Below, piece after piece: positions 34,798 to 43,841 of a stretch of 64,000 bases of DNA (positions within the stretch are counted from its first letter, which is position 1; every line of letters starts with the position of its first letter). A program made the translations under genes and the position numbers. A model generated the notes under the pieces. The model made no database searches. It had not been told where the DNA came from and saw nothing but the letters and a program-made list of their open reading frames with translations. Origin of the DNA: PALSA-555 sp963731625. Lineage in GTDB: Bacteria; Actinomycetota; Acidimicrobiia; IMCC26256; PALSA-555. The DNA lies in the NCBI GenBank assembly GCA_963731625.1, contig CAVSWH010000001.1, positions 310,001-374,000 of the forward strand, given 5' to 3'.

Positions 34798-35933
34798 CCG
34801 CGCCGACCCTCCGACGGCTCGCGGCCGTCGCGCTGGCCGTCGGCGTCGGCGTCGCCCTGCTCGTGACCCACGCGACGCCGCGCCCCACGGTGCGGGTGCC
34901 CGCGCCGGCGGCCGCCGGCTCGGGCTGCACCCTGCCCGCCACCGGCCCGGCCGCGCCCCCGAGCGAGCCTGTCGCGCCGCCGGCGGCCGTGTCCGTCCCC
35001 GGCGCGACCTCGATCGATCTGCGCGGGCTCGTGCCGGGCGCCGTGACCGAGACACCTGACGGGCAGGCGTGGGTCGCGGCCACCGACCCGCGGGCCACCA
35101 CCCCCGAGGCGCTCGTGGCGCGCGTCGGCCCGGGCGCCACGACGGCGTCGAGCGTGACCCCGATCGCCGAGGGCTGCGACGTCACCGCGATCGCCGCGCT
35201 CGGCCCGTCGGTGTGGGTCGCGACGTGCGACCCGACCGCCGCGGGCACCGCGACGTCCGGCGCCGAGCTCGTCCGGCTCGACGCGTCGGGCGCCGTCACC
35301 ACGCGGGTCGCGGTCCCGGCCGGCTGCGTCACGCAGCTCGCCGCCGGCACCACGACGCTCTGGGCCTCGACCGCGCCGCGCAGCGACGCGCCACCTCGCC
35401 TGTTCCGCCTGACCGCGGCGACCGGCGTCCTCGACGCGCCGGTTGCGCTGAACGGGGAGCAGCCGAGCGGCCTCGCCGTCGCCGGCGACGACCCGTGGAC
35501 GGTCCGCACCGCGGCCAGCGGCTCGCGCCTCGTGCGCAACGACGGCGCGACCGGTGCGGGCGCGGTGGCGGTGGCGACCGGCCCGGCCCGCCTCGCCGGC
35601 GTGCTCGGTCGCACGCTCTGGACGTCCGACCCGACCACCGGCGCGCTCACCGCGCGCGACGCCACTACGGGCGCGGCGATCACGAGCGTGCCCGTGCCGA
35701 CGCTCCAGGCCGTCGCCGTCGGCGCGAGCGGCGTCTGGTACGAGCAGGCCTCCACGGCGTCGCTCACCGTCACGATCGGGCGCCTCGCGGCCGGGGGGAC
35801 GCCGACGACGGTGACGTCGTTCACCGGCCCCGGGCCGGCCGAGACCGGGCTGCCTTTCCTCGGCACGCTGTCCGTCACCGCCCGCGGCGCCTGGCTCGCC
35901 GAACAGGACCACCTCTTCGTGCTGCCCGCCTAG
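34794..35933 (+). CDS. Secreted beta-propeller-like protein
   Basis: 379 residues from a GTG that overlaps the GH43 stop. It has an N-terminal signal or anchor (RRLAAVALAVGVGVALLV), then a Thr/Ala/Val-rich region with repeated strand-turn units (QAWVAATDPRATT, SVWVATCDPTAAG, TTLWASTAPRS, RTLWTSDPTTGALT, GVWYEQASTAS) that resemble NHL/virginiamycin-lyase-type or PQQ-like propeller blades. No catalytic motif is seen. Coupling to the GH43 gene suggests a joint role at the cell surface, such as polysaccharide binding. Confidence 0.65.
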   Translation: MTAPTLRRLAAVALAVGVGVALLVTHATPRPTVRVPAPAAAGSGCTLPATGPAAPPSEPVAPPAAVSVPGATSIDLRGLVPGAVTETPDGQAWVAATDPRATTPEALVARVGPGATTASSVTPIAEGCDVTAIAALGPSVWVATCDPTAAGTATSGAELVRLDASGAVTTRVAVPAGCVTQLAAGTTTLWASTAPRSDAPPRLFRLTAATGVLDAPVALNGEQPSGLAVAGDDPWTVRTAASGSRLVRNDGATGAGAVAVATGPARLAGVLGRTLWTSDPTTGALTARDATTGAAITSVPVPTLQAVAVGASGVWYEQASTASLTVTIGRLAAGGTPTTVTSFTGPGPAETGLPFLGTLSVTARGAWLAEQDHLFVLPA

Positions 35934-35980
35934 CGACGGGATGCGTCGGGGCCCTCGGACCCGCGACAATCCCTCCCGCC

Positions 35981-36772
35981 ATGGGAAGCCCGCTCGACCT
36001 CGACTTCACGGCCCTGCTGCCCGAGAAGGTCGCGCTCATCACCGGGAGCGGGTCGGGCCAGGGCCGCGCCGCCGCCCGCCTGTTCTCGGCGCACGGCGCA
36101 CGCATCGTCGTCGTCGACGTCAACGACGACGGCGCCGCCGAGACCGTGCGCCTCCTCGAGGAGCAGGGCGGCGAGGGCATCGCGGTCCACGCCGACGTGT
36201 CGGAGCGTCCCGACGTGGACCGCATGGTCGATACGGCGATGGAGCGCTTCGGTCGCCTCGACGTCCTCTACAACAACGCCGCGGTGCAGATGAGCGGACG
36301 GCTCGTCGAGTGCACCGACGAGGAGTGGGACCTCACGATCGCGACGAACCTGTCAGCGATCTTCTGGGCCTGCCGGGCCGCGCTCCCCCACCTCCTCGAG
36401 GGTGACGGCGGAAGCATCATCAACACCGCGTCGACCCTCGGGCTGATCGGCTCCGAGGGCTACGCCGCGTACGGCGCGGCGAAGGCCGGCCTGGTGCTGC
36501 TCACCAAGCAGCTGGCCGTCGAGTACGGCCCGGCGGTGCGGGCCAACGTCATCGCCCCCGGGTCGATCGACACCCCGCGGTTCCGCAAGGTCCTCGACAA
36601 GACGCCCGGCGCCGGCGACTTCGTCGAGGGCCTGAAGCGCACGATCCCCGTCCGGCGCCTCGGCCTCGCCGAGGACATCGCGGCGATCGCGCTCTTCCTC
36701 GCCAGCGACCAGTCCGCCTACGTGAGCGGCGCCGTCGTCCCCGCCGACGGCGGCCTGGCGGCGCTGCGATGA
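35981..36772 (+). CDS. Short-chain dehydrogenase/reductase
   Basis: 263 residues, a classical SDR. The cofactor loop is ALITGSGSGQGRAAARLF, NNAAVQMSGR is the NNAG-like strand, and the catalytic Ser-Tyr-Lys set is at NTASTLGLIG then YAAYGAAKAG. The C-terminal VSGAVVPADGG is standard. NAD is suggested by the Asp in VVVDVNDDG. It overlaps the next SDR as ATGA, so two paralogous dehydrogenases are made together, perhaps acting on successive alcohol groups of one substrate. Confidence 0.88.
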   Translation: MGSPLDLDFTALLPEKVALITGSGSGQGRAAARLFSAHGARIVVVDVNDDGAAETVRLLEEQGGEGIAVHADVSERPDVDRMVDTAMERFGRLDVLYNNAAVQMSGRLVECTDEEWDLTIATNLSAIFWACRAALPHLLEGDGGSIINTASTLGLIGSEGYAAYGAAKAGLVLLTKQLAVEYGPAVRANVIAPGSIDTPRFRKVLDKTPGAGDFVEGLKRTIPVRRLGLAEDIAAIALFLASDQSAYVSGAVVPADGGLAALR

Positions 36773-37530
36773 CGCTCGACGGGTCGGCCCTCGTGACCGG
36801 CGGCGCCGCCGGGCTCGGCGAGGCCATCGCGCACCGGCTCGCCGACGACGGCGCGGCCGTCGCCGTGGCCGACGTCGACCAGCCCGGCGCCGAGCGCGTC
36901 GCCGCGGCGATCACCGACGGCGGCGGCCGGGCCGCGGCCGTGGCCTGCGACGTCACCCGCACCGCGGACGTCGAGGCGGCGGTGCGCGCCGCGACGGCGC
37001 TCGGACCGCTGCGCACCCTCGTGCTGTCCGCCGCCATCGAGAGCCGCCAGAGCGTCCTCGAGTGCAGCGACGAGGACTGGCAGGCCGTCCTCGACATCGA
37101 CCTGAAGGGCCCGTTCCTCTGCATGCGGGCCGCGATCCCGGTGATCGCCGCGAACGGCGGCGGCTCCGTCATCGCCATGGGCTCGACGCTCGGGCTCATC
37201 GTCGCCCCCGGCCACCCCGCCTACTGCGCGGCGAAGGGCGCCCTCGTGAACCTGTGCAAGCAGGCGGCGATCGAGCACGCCGGCGACGGCGTGCGCGTGA
37301 ACGTGGTGGCCCCGTCCGCGACGGACACCGGCCTGTTCATCCGCTTCTCGGAGATGGCGCCCGACCCGGCGGGGATGCGGAGCCGGATCGCCGAGCTGAA
37401 CCCGATGCACCGGCTCGGCACCGCCCGCGAGGTGTGCGACGCCGTCGCGTTCCTCGCGTCGGACGCCTCGACGTACACGAGCGGCTGCGTCCTCCCGATC
37501 GACGGGGCGCTCGCCGCCCGCCGGATGTGA
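36769..37530 (+). CDS. Short-chain dehydrogenase/reductase (paralogue)
   Basis: 253 residues. The Rossmann loop is ALVTGGAAGLGEAIAHRL with AVADVDQPG as the cofactor-selecting strand. The catalytic set is IAMGSTLGLIV, then PAYCAAKGALVNL, with the Tyr-Lys in YCAAK. The NNAG strand is altered to LSAAIESRQS. It ends CVLPIDGALAA. It is coupled to the preceding SDR and followed by an amidohydrolase 6 bp later, so the three genes form a small operon with at least one hydrolytic and two redox steps. Confidence 0.86.
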   Translation: MTLDGSALVTGGAAGLGEAIAHRLADDGAAVAVADVDQPGAERVAAAITDGGGRAAAVACDVTRTADVEAAVRAATALGPLRTLVLSAAIESRQSVLECSDEDWQAVLDIDLKGPFLCMRAAIPVIAANGGGSVIAMGSTLGLIVAPGHPAYCAAKGALVNLCKQAAIEHAGDGVRVNVVAPSATDTGLFIRFSEMAPDPAGMRSRIAELNPMHRLGTAREVCDAVAFLASDASTYTSGCVLPIDGALAARRM

Positions 37531-37536
37531 CCCCTC

Positions 37537-38601
37537 GTGCGTGACGGCCTCGCCGTCCTCGACGCCGACGCGCACGTCGTCGAGCCGGGCTCCCTCTTCG
37601 CCGCCTGGACACCCGCGGGCCGCCCGGTCATGGACCTCCCGGCGACGACACCGGTCGAGCTCTGCGGCGACTCGTCGCGGCTCGCCGACCAGCTCGAGCA
37701 CGGCTTCGACGCCCCGTCGTACCTCCGGGCGATGGACGCGCAGCACATCGACGCGGCCGTGCTGTTCCCCTCGATCGGGCTCTTCGTGCCGTTCCTGCCC
37801 GAGCTCGATGACCACGAGGCCGCCGACGCCTGCCGGGCGTACAACGAGTGGGCCGCGGCGTACTGCGCGACCGACCCGGCGCGCCTCGCCGCGATGGGCG
37901 TCGTCCCCCAGCGCGCGCCGACGCGTGCCGCGGCGGAGGCCCGCCACGCCGCCGAGCTCGGCCTCGTGGGCGTGCTCGTGCGCCCCAACCACGTCGCCGA
38001 CGTCTACCTCGACGACCCGTCGTTCGATCCGCTCTACGACGCGCTCGAGGAGACCGGGATCGTGCTCGGCGTCCACGAAGCGCTCGGGGTGCGCGCCCCG
38101 ACGATCGGCCGCGACCGCTTCGAGGGGTTCGCGGCCCGCCACGCGTGCTCCCACCCGCTCGAGCAGATGACCGCCGCGACCGCGCTGCTCCTCGGCGGCG
38201 TCTGCGAGCGGCACCCCGCGCTGCGCGTCGCCTTCCTCGAGTCCGGGACGGGCTGGCTCCCCTACTGGCTCGCCCGCCTCGACGAGCACCGCGAATGGGC
38301 CCGCGACGGCGAGTGCGCCGCGCTCACTTTGCGCCCGAGCGAGTACTTCGCGCGCCAATGCGTCATCTCCTCCGATCCCGAGGACGCCCTCGCGGCGTTC
38401 ACGATCGGCCAGGTCGGGGCAGACCACGTCATGTGGGCCAGCGACTTCCCGCACCCCGACGCCGCGTTCCCGACCGCGCTCGAGGAGTTCCTCGAGCACC
38501 TCGACGGCGTCGACGTCGACACGGACGGTCGGCAGGTGCTCTGGGACACGCCGGCTCGCTTCTACCGGCTCGGGGACCGCTTCCGCCCCGTCGCCGCCTG
38601 A
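37537..38601 (+). CDS. Amidohydrolase_2 family metal-dependent hydrolase
   Basis: 354 residues from GTG. The metal pair is in VLDADAHVVEPGSLF, followed by ETGIVLGVHEALG for the barrel His, and the final metal Asp is in MWASDFPHPDAAFPTALE. The family includes decarboxylases of aminocarboxymuconate-semialdehyde and other aromatic acids. It follows the two SDR genes after 6 bp. Unlike the relative at 9.2 kb it is unbroken. Substrate unknown. Confidence 0.87.
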   Translation: MRDGLAVLDADAHVVEPGSLFAAWTPAGRPVMDLPATTPVELCGDSSRLADQLEHGFDAPSYLRAMDAQHIDAAVLFPSIGLFVPFLPELDDHEAADACRAYNEWAAAYCATDPARLAAMGVVPQRAPTRAAAEARHAAELGLVGVLVRPNHVADVYLDDPSFDPLYDALEETGIVLGVHEALGVRAPTIGRDRFEGFAARHACSHPLEQMTAATALLLGGVCERHPALRVAFLESGTGWLPYWLARLDEHREWARDGECAALTLRPSEYFARQCVISSDPEDALAAFTIGQVGADHVMWASDFPHPDAAFPTALEEFLEHLDGVDVDTDGRQVLWDTPARFYRLGDRFRPVAA

Positions 38602-38648
38602 ACCGCTCGGCGCGACGTCGGCGGGGACCCGCCGGCGGGACGCGTGGC

Positions 38649-39368
38649 GTGCCCGGCGCGCTCGGGCTGCTCCTGGTGGTCGGGATGCTCGTCGGTGCGG
38701 CCGCCGCGGGCGGTCCGGCGCGTGCCCAGGCGACCGCCGCGCCGCCGCCGCCCGGCGTCGACCCGCGGGTCTACGTGATCGGCGACTCGGTCATGCTCGG
38801 CGCCCGCGACGCGCTCGTCGCCGAGCTGGCCGGCTGGTCGGTGAGCGTCTGGGCCCAGGAGGGGCTCTCGACGCTGGGTGCGGCGTCGATCGTGAGCGCG
38901 AGCCACGCGGTCATCGGCGACGTGGTCGTCGTCGCGCTCGGGAACAACGACGCCGGTGACCCGGCGACGTTCGGGCAGCGCATCGACCGCGTGATGCAGG
39001 CGATCGGGCCGGTGCCGCGCGTGATCTGGGTCAACCTGCGCACCTTCGCGTCGTGGGTTCCGGCGATGGACCAGCAGCTCGTGCTCGCGCAGTCGCGCTG
39101 GCCGAACCTCCAGATCGCCGACTGGAACTCGGTCGCCTCGCCGAACCCGGGGTTCGTCTACGGCGACGGCCTCCACCTCACCCCCGCGGGCCAGACCGCG
39201 ATGGCCCAGCTGGTCGGCCAGCAGATCGACGCGTTCGTCCAGTCCCGGGCGGCCGCGTCGACGACGACGACCAGCCCGACGAGCTCGACGACGCGCGACC
39301 CGGCCCGTCGCCGCCACGGCCACCCGACGGGGCCGCGCTACTGGCCGACGCTGTTCGGGTTTGGTTAA
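38649..39368 (+). CDS. Secreted SGNH/GDSL-type hydrolase
   Basis: 239 residues from GTG. A signal peptide (GLLLVVGMLVGAAAAGG, cut near ARAQA) precedes an SGNH domain: the nucleophile Ser in VYVIGDSVMLGARD, the Asn-Asp of VALGNNDAGD, and the Asp-His pair in YGDGLHLTPAGQ. It looks like the SGNH domain that terminates acyltransferase-3 O-acetyl transfer proteins, here standing alone. A Thr/Ser-rich tail (AASTTTTSPTSSTTRD) and a basic end suggest wall attachment. It may remove or move acetyl groups on a surface glycan. Confidence 0.82.
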   Translation: MPGALGLLLVVGMLVGAAAAGGPARAQATAAPPPPGVDPRVYVIGDSVMLGARDALVAELAGWSVSVWAQEGLSTLGAASIVSASHAVIGDVVVVALGNNDAGDPATFGQRIDRVMQAIGPVPRVIWVNLRTFASWVPAMDQQLVLAQSRWPNLQIADWNSVASPNPGFVYGDGLHLTPAGQTAMAQLVGQQIDAFVQSRAAASTTTTSPTSSTTRDPARRRHGHPTGPRYWPTLFGFG

Positions 39369-39441
39369 CACCTGACGGTGATCCGGCGTCCGGCGGCGCC
39401 ACCGACGACGGGATGCGGCGACCGTCCGGTACCGTGCCGTT

Positions 39442-40188
39442 GTGCCGAACAAGAACCGGTCGCGTCAGACCCGCCGCTACTCGTCGGCGCGGCCGAAGTC
39501 GGGCGCGGCGATGGCGAAGGCCCGCAAGAAGGCGGCCTGGCGCAAGATGGGCGGCGGCCGGGGCCGGGCCACCTGGCCGTGGGCCCTCGCGCTGACGGTC
39601 GTGGTCGTCGGCGGCGTCGTCGGGATCGTCGCCTCGAGCGGGTCGAACTCGACGTCGTCCACCTCCTCGAACTCCGGGTCGCCGGGGCCCGCCATCGCCA
39701 GCGTCACGAGCTTCGACAACAACTCGCCCGGCCAAACCATCGATGGCATCAAGTGCACACAACTCGAGCAGCTCGCCTACCACGTGCACGCGCACCTGGC
39801 GATCTTCGTGAACGGCAAGCCGATGGGCATCCCGATGGGCATCGGGATCGCGCCGCCCCGCCAGACCCAGCCGGGCGCCACGGGCGACTTCGTCGTCTCC
39901 GGGAGCTGCTTCTACGAGCTCCACGCCCACACCGCCGACGGGGTGATCCACATCGAGTCGCCGACGCCGGGGAAGGTGTACACGCTCGGCGATTACTTCG
40001 ACATCTGGAACCAGCCGCTCGGCCCGCACCAGGTCGCGTCAGCGATGGGCAAGGTCACCGCCTACCGCAACGGCAAGCTGTTCACCGGGAACCCGCGCGA
40101 CATCACGCTCGGCGCGCACGTCCTCATCCAGCTCGACGTGGGCCAGGTCGTGGCGCCGAAGGCGTACACGTTCGCCCCCGGCCTCTGA
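39442..40188 (+). CDS. Single-pass membrane protein with HxH-rich extracellular domain
   Basis: 248 residues from GTG. A very basic N-terminus (NKNRSRQTRRYSSARPKSG) and one TM helix (WALALTVVVVGGVVGIVAS) lead to a Ser/Thr linker and a C-terminal outside domain. That domain has YHVHAHLAIFVNGKPMG, CFYELHAHTADGVIHIE and NPRDITLGAHVLIQL, giving about seven histidines in HxH patterns next to two conserved cysteines. Similar proteins are common in soil actinobacteria but unassigned; a metal-binding (copper or iron) surface role is an inference. Confidence 0.72.
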   Translation: MPNKNRSRQTRRYSSARPKSGAAMAKARKKAAWRKMGGGRGRATWPWALALTVVVVGGVVGIVASSGSNSTSSTSSNSGSPGPAIASVTSFDNNSPGQTIDGIKCTQLEQLAYHVHAHLAIFVNGKPMGIPMGIGIAPPRQTQPGATGDFVVSGSCFYELHAHTADGVIHIESPTPGKVYTLGDYFDIWNQPLGPHQVASAMGKVTAYRNGKLFTGNPRDITLGAHVLIQLDVGQVVAPKAYTFAPGL

Positions 40189-40210
40189 CCGGGCGCGTCC
40201 GCACGGCGCG

Positions 40211-41038
40211 TCAGGTCGACGACACCTTCGGGTCGCGGGACGTCGCACGGAAGCGCGCCGACAGCGCACGGGCCTGGTCCATGCGGGACATCGCCGAGAG
40301 CACCTCGTAGCCGGCGTGGTTCACCTCGCCGGGCATGAGCTCCATCGTCTGGCCGAGCGCGTCGACGACCTCGCGGGCCACGACCGCAGGGGGCAGCGGC
40401 GGGTGCGGCAGCGAGTCGGGATCGTGGTCGAACGAGCGGCGGAAGTTCGGCGTGTCGATCGCCGGCCCCACCACCCCGACCACGTCGACGCCGTCGGCGC
40501 GCCACTCCTCGTGGAGCGCCTGGGCGAGCGTGAGCTGAAACGACTTCGTCGCCGAGTAGACGGCGAGGCCGGCCGTGCCCGCCACCCCCGCGCCCGAGCT
40601 CATGAGGATCACGCCGCCGCGTCCCCGGCCGACCATCGGGCCGCCGAAGTGGTCGCACACCGCGAGCACGCTCAGCACGTTCACGGCCACCTGGTGCTGG
40701 GCGTCGTCGTAGCCCTCCTCGACGAACCGGCCGATGAAGTCGGCCGTGCCGTTGTGGATGACCAGCCCGACGTCGAGCCCGTCCGTGACGCCGCGCAGCC
40801 GCGCCACGAGGTCGGGCGCCCCGAGGTCGACGGCGACCGAGCGCGCGTCGACGCCGTGCTCGTCGCGCAGCGCCGCCGCGACACCGGCGAGCGGCTCGGC
40901 GCGGCGCGCCGCGACGACGACGTTCAGGCCGCGGCGGGCGAGCTCGTGGGCGTACGCCGCGCCGAGGCCCTCCGACGCGCCGAGCACCAGGCCCCATGGT
41001 CCGTACCGACCGGCAAACTCGGCGCTCGACAGGTCCAT
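40211..41038 (-). CDS. Short-chain dehydrogenase/reductase (SDR, steroid-dehydrogenase-like)
   Basis: 275 residues from an ATG with GGGAGC upstream; a longer upstream frame is Arg-rich and rejected. The cofactor loop is LVLGASEGLGAAYAHELA, the NNAG strand reads IHNGTADF, and the catalytic set is LMSSGAGVAGTAG then VYSATKSFQLTLAQAL. The C-terminal substrate loop is long. The group contains reductases of fatty acyl and steroid ketones. It is convergent with the membrane protein gene and divergent from the SDR that follows. Confidence 0.85.
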   Translation of the reverse strand: MDLSSAEFAGRYGPWGLVLGASEGLGAAYAHELARRGLNVVVAARRAEPLAGVAAALRDEHGVDARSVAVDLGAPDLVARLRGVTDGLDVGLVIHNGTADFIGRFVEEGYDDAQHQVAVNVLSVLAVCDHFGGPMVGRGRGGVILMSSGAGVAGTAGLAVYSATKSFQLTLAQALHEEWRADGVDVVGVVGPAIDTPNFRRSFDHDPDSLPHPPLPPAVVAREVVDALGQTMELMPGEVNHAGYEVLSAMSRMDQARALSARFRATSRDPKVSST

Positions 41039-41148
41039 GGTGGCGCTCCCGGTGCGTGGGCGAGGGGCGACGGCGAGCCTACGAGATGGCGCCCCGGCAG
41101 CCGTCCGGGCATGGCCCCTAAGGTCGGCGCAGCCGAGCGGAGCGTGCG

Positions 41149-41919
41149 ATGAATCGAGACGAGCTCTCGTCGATGTTCGACCTGACGGGCCGGGTCGCGA
41201 TCGTGACCGGCGGGACACGCGGGATCGGCCGGGCCGTCGCCGAGGGATTCGTCGCGGCCGGCGCGCAGGTCGCCGTCGCGAGCCGCAAGGCCGACGCGTG
41301 CACGGCCACGGCCGCGGCGCTACAGGATCAGGGCGGGACCGCGCTCGGCGTCGCGACGCACATGGGCGACCTGGACGCCGTGAAGGCGCTCGTCGAGCGC
41401 ACCGTCGAGGCGTTCGGACGCCTCGACATCGTGGTGAACAACGCGGCGACCGGGCTGCGCGAGGACCTCGGCGCGTTCTCGCCGGAGGCGTACGCGAAGT
41501 CGATGGACGTGAACCTGCGCGGCCCGGTGTTCCTCGTCGAGGCGTCGCTCCCGCACCTGCGCGAGAGCCCGGCGGCGGCCGTCCTCAACGTCCTGTCAGC
41601 CGGCGCGTTCCTGTTCTCGACGTTCACCGCGACCTACTGCGCAGCGAAGGCGGCGCTGCACTCCTTCACCCGGTCGTGGGCCGCCGAGTTCGCCGCCGAC
41701 GGCATCCGCGTGAACGCGCTCGCGCCGGGCACCGTGCTCACCGACATGGTCGACCACCTCGACGCGGCGTCGCAGGAGCGCATGAAGCGGGCCGCCTACC
41801 TGCGCCGTGCCGCGACGCCCGAGGAGATGGTCGGCCCGGCCCTCTTTCTGTGCTCGGACGCGGCGAGCTTCGTCACGGGCCAGGTCCTCATCGCCGACGG
41901 TGGCCTCGTCCCCCGCTGA
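41149..41919 (+). CDS. Short-chain dehydrogenase/reductase
   Basis: 256 residues. The motifs are all standard: AIVTGGTRGIGRAVAEGF, VVNNAATGLRED, NVLSAGAFLFS then YCAAKAALHSFTRSWA, and GQVLIADGGLVPR. It resembles gluconate/3-oxoacyl-type dehydrogenases. Following genes (crotonase, epimerase) start 13 and 0-1 bp after their predecessors, so this is the first gene of a three-gene operon that may process a CoA ester or ring compound. Confidence 0.88.
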   Translation: MNRDELSSMFDLTGRVAIVTGGTRGIGRAVAEGFVAAGAQVAVASRKADACTATAAALQDQGGTALGVATHMGDLDAVKALVERTVEAFGRLDIVVNNAATGLREDLGAFSPEAYAKSMDVNLRGPVFLVEASLPHLRESPAAAVLNVLSAGAFLFSTFTATYCAAKAALHSFTRSWAAEFAADGIRVNALAPGTVLTDMVDHLDAASQERMKRAAYLRRAATPEEMVGPALFLCSDAASFVTGQVLIADGGLVPR

Positions 41920-41932
41920 TCTGAGGAGCCTC

Positions 41933-42733
41933 ATGCCCGTCGTGCTCGTGGAGCGCCCCGAGGCGCACGTCGCGCGGATCACGCTGAACCGTCCCGATCG
42001 GCTCAACGCCATGGACCACGAGCTCGTCGCCCGGCTCCACGACGCGCTCGACGAGGTCGGCGGCGACGCCGAGACCCGCGTCGTGCTCCTCACCGGCGCC
42101 GGGAAGGGGTTCTCCTCGGGCCTCGACCTCCAGGACTGGGGCCCCGTCCCCACCCCGGGGGAGCACGCCCACGCGCGCGTCGGTGTCGGCTTCCAAGAGT
42201 TCATCGCCAACCTCACCCAGCACGTGCGCCAGACGCCCCAGATCGTCGTCGCCTCGGTCCACGGGGCCGCGTACGGCGGCGGGCTCGCGCTGGCGTGCGC
42301 CGCCGACCTGCGCATCGCCGCCCGCTCCGCCCGGTTCTGCTCGGCGTTCATCCGCACCGGCCTGACGGGCACCGACATCGGGATCAGCTACCTGCTGCCG
42401 CGCCTCATCGGCGCGGGACGGGCCCTCGACATGATCGTCACCGGGCGCGAGGTCGACGCCGAGGAAGCCGAGCGGATCGGCCTCGTCAGCCGCCTGGTCG
42501 GCGACGACGAGCTCGACGGCGCCACGCTCGAGCTCGCGCGCGGGATCGCCGGCTTCACCGCGACCGGGCTCCTCCTCACCAAGGAGGTGTTCTGGCACAA
42601 CGTCGACACGCCGACGCTGGCCGCGGCGCTGGCCCTCGAGAACCGCAACCAGACGATCGCCGGACGCACCCCCGAGGTGCAGGAGTACATCCGCGCCTAC
42701 CGCACCCGGTTCACCGACCCGCGAGGGAGCTGA
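41933..42733 (+). CDS. Crotonase-family protein without the catalytic glutamates
   Basis: 266 residues; the ATG has GAGGAG 4-5 bp upstream. The oxyanion-hole regions are FSSGLDLQDWG and HGAAYGGGLALACAADLR. In the second, Ala stands where the first catalytic Glu would be, and the second Glu position is Phe in CSAFIRTGLTGTDIGIS. An Asp in GTDIG matches the position used by dienoyl-CoA isomerases. It is thus unlikely to be a simple hydratase; isomerase, hydrolase or ring-cleaving activity is more likely. Operon with an SDR and an epimerase. Confidence 0.85.
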   Translation: MPVVLVERPEAHVARITLNRPDRLNAMDHELVARLHDALDEVGGDAETRVVLLTGAGKGFSSGLDLQDWGPVPTPGEHAHARVGVGFQEFIANLTQHVRQTPQIVVASVHGAAYGGGLALACAADLRIAARSARFCSAFIRTGLTGTDIGISYLLPRLIGAGRALDMIVTGREVDAEEAERIGLVSRLVGDDELDGATLELARGIAGFTATGLLLTKEVFWHNVDTPTLAAALALENRNQTIAGRTPEVQEYIRAYRTRFTDPRGS

Positions 42734-43840
42734 GTGGCGCCGGGCGCGCTCGTCGTCGGCGGGACCGGCCCGACCGGCATCTGGATCGTCCACGGGCTCG
42801 TCGAGCGGGGCTACGACGTCACGATCCTGCACCGCGGGGCCCACGAACGCGTCGAGACGCCCGCGTCCGTGGTGCACCTCCACCACGACCCCTACGACGA
42901 CGCCGACGTCGCCGCGGCGCTCGACGGCCGACGCTTCGACGTCGTCGTCGCCATGTACGGCCGGCTGCGCCGCGTCGCCGAGCTGACCGCCGGCGTGACC
43001 GGCCGCTTCGTGTCGGTCGGCGGCGTCCCCGCGCACCGCGGCTGGATGAACCCGTCGCTGTACGAGCCGCCCGGGCTCCCGGTCCCGATCGGCGAGGACG
43101 GGCCGACGGTCCGCGACCCCGCCGAGGACGAGAAGGGCTACCGCGTCGCGCGCACCGAGGAGCAGGTGTTCACGCACCACCCCGACGCGGTGCACTTCCG
43201 CTACCCCTACGCGTACGGGCCGTACCAGCTCGTGCCCCGCGAGTGGTCGATCGTACGGCGAGTCCTCGACGGGCGCGAGCGGATGATCGTCCCGGACGAC
43301 GGGCTCACCCTCCATCACCACGGCTACACGGTGAACCTCGCCCACGCCGTCCTGTGCGCGATCGACCGACCGGACGCGGCTGCCGGCCAGGTGCTCAACA
43401 CCGGCGACGAGGAGGTGCTGACCATCCGCCAGGTCATCGAGCTCGTGAGCGGCGCACTCGGGCACGACCTCGAGCTCGTGTCGATGCCGTTCGACCTCGC
43501 CGTCCCGGCACGGCCCCTGCTCACCCAGCCGCTGCCCACGCACCGGGTGCTCGACCTGACCCGCCTCAAGACGACGCTCGGGTACCGCGACGTCGTCCCC
43601 GCCCGCCGGGCGGTCGTGGACACGGCACGGTGGCTCGCCGCGCATCCCGTCGAGCCCGGCGCGACCGAGGAGCGGGTCCTCACCGACCCCTTCGACTACG
43701 TCGCCGAGGACGCGCTGCTCGACGCGTGGCAGCACGCCCGCGCCGGCCTCGCGCCGGCGCGCTTCGAGGTCGAGCCCGGCTACGGGCTGGCCTACAGCGG
43801 GCCGGGCGGGCGGCCCCGCAGTCGGCCGCAGTTCGGCTGA
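42734..43840 (+). CDS. NAD-dependent epimerase/dehydratase family protein
   Basis: 368 residues from a GTG directly after the preceding stop. The extended-SDR loop is ALVVGGTGPTGIWIVHGLV. The usual YxxxK is not clear; YRVARTEEQVF stands in its place. HFRYPYAYGPYQLVPREW and GYTVNLAHAVLCAIDRPD, plus AGQVLNTGDEEVLTIRQV, mark the nucleotide-sugar or isoflavone-reductase-like C-terminal region. It may be a reductase or epimerase of atypical active site. It is convergent with the F420-type nitroreductase. Confidence 0.8.
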   Translation: MAPGALVVGGTGPTGIWIVHGLVERGYDVTILHRGAHERVETPASVVHLHHDPYDDADVAAALDGRRFDVVVAMYGRLRRVAELTAGVTGRFVSVGGVPAHRGWMNPSLYEPPGLPVPIGEDGPTVRDPAEDEKGYRVARTEEQVFTHHPDAVHFRYPYAYGPYQLVPREWSIVRRVLDGRERMIVPDDGLTLHHHGYTVNLAHAVLCAIDRPDAAAGQVLNTGDEEVLTIRQVIELVSGALGHDLELVSMPFDLAVPARPLLTQPLPTHRVLDLTRLKTTLGYRDVVPARRAVVDTARWLAAHPVEPGATEERVLTDPFDYVAEDALLDAWQHARAGLAPARFEVEPGYGLAYSGPGGRPRSRPQFG

Positions 43841-43841
43841 A

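Noticed and set aside
34124..35878. Minus-strand frame of 584 codons, Ala/Thr/Ser/Val-rich
   Set aside because: Looks protein-like because the sense gene is Thr/Ala/Val-rich, but has no start context or domain; the plus-strand GTG is coupled to the GH43 gene.
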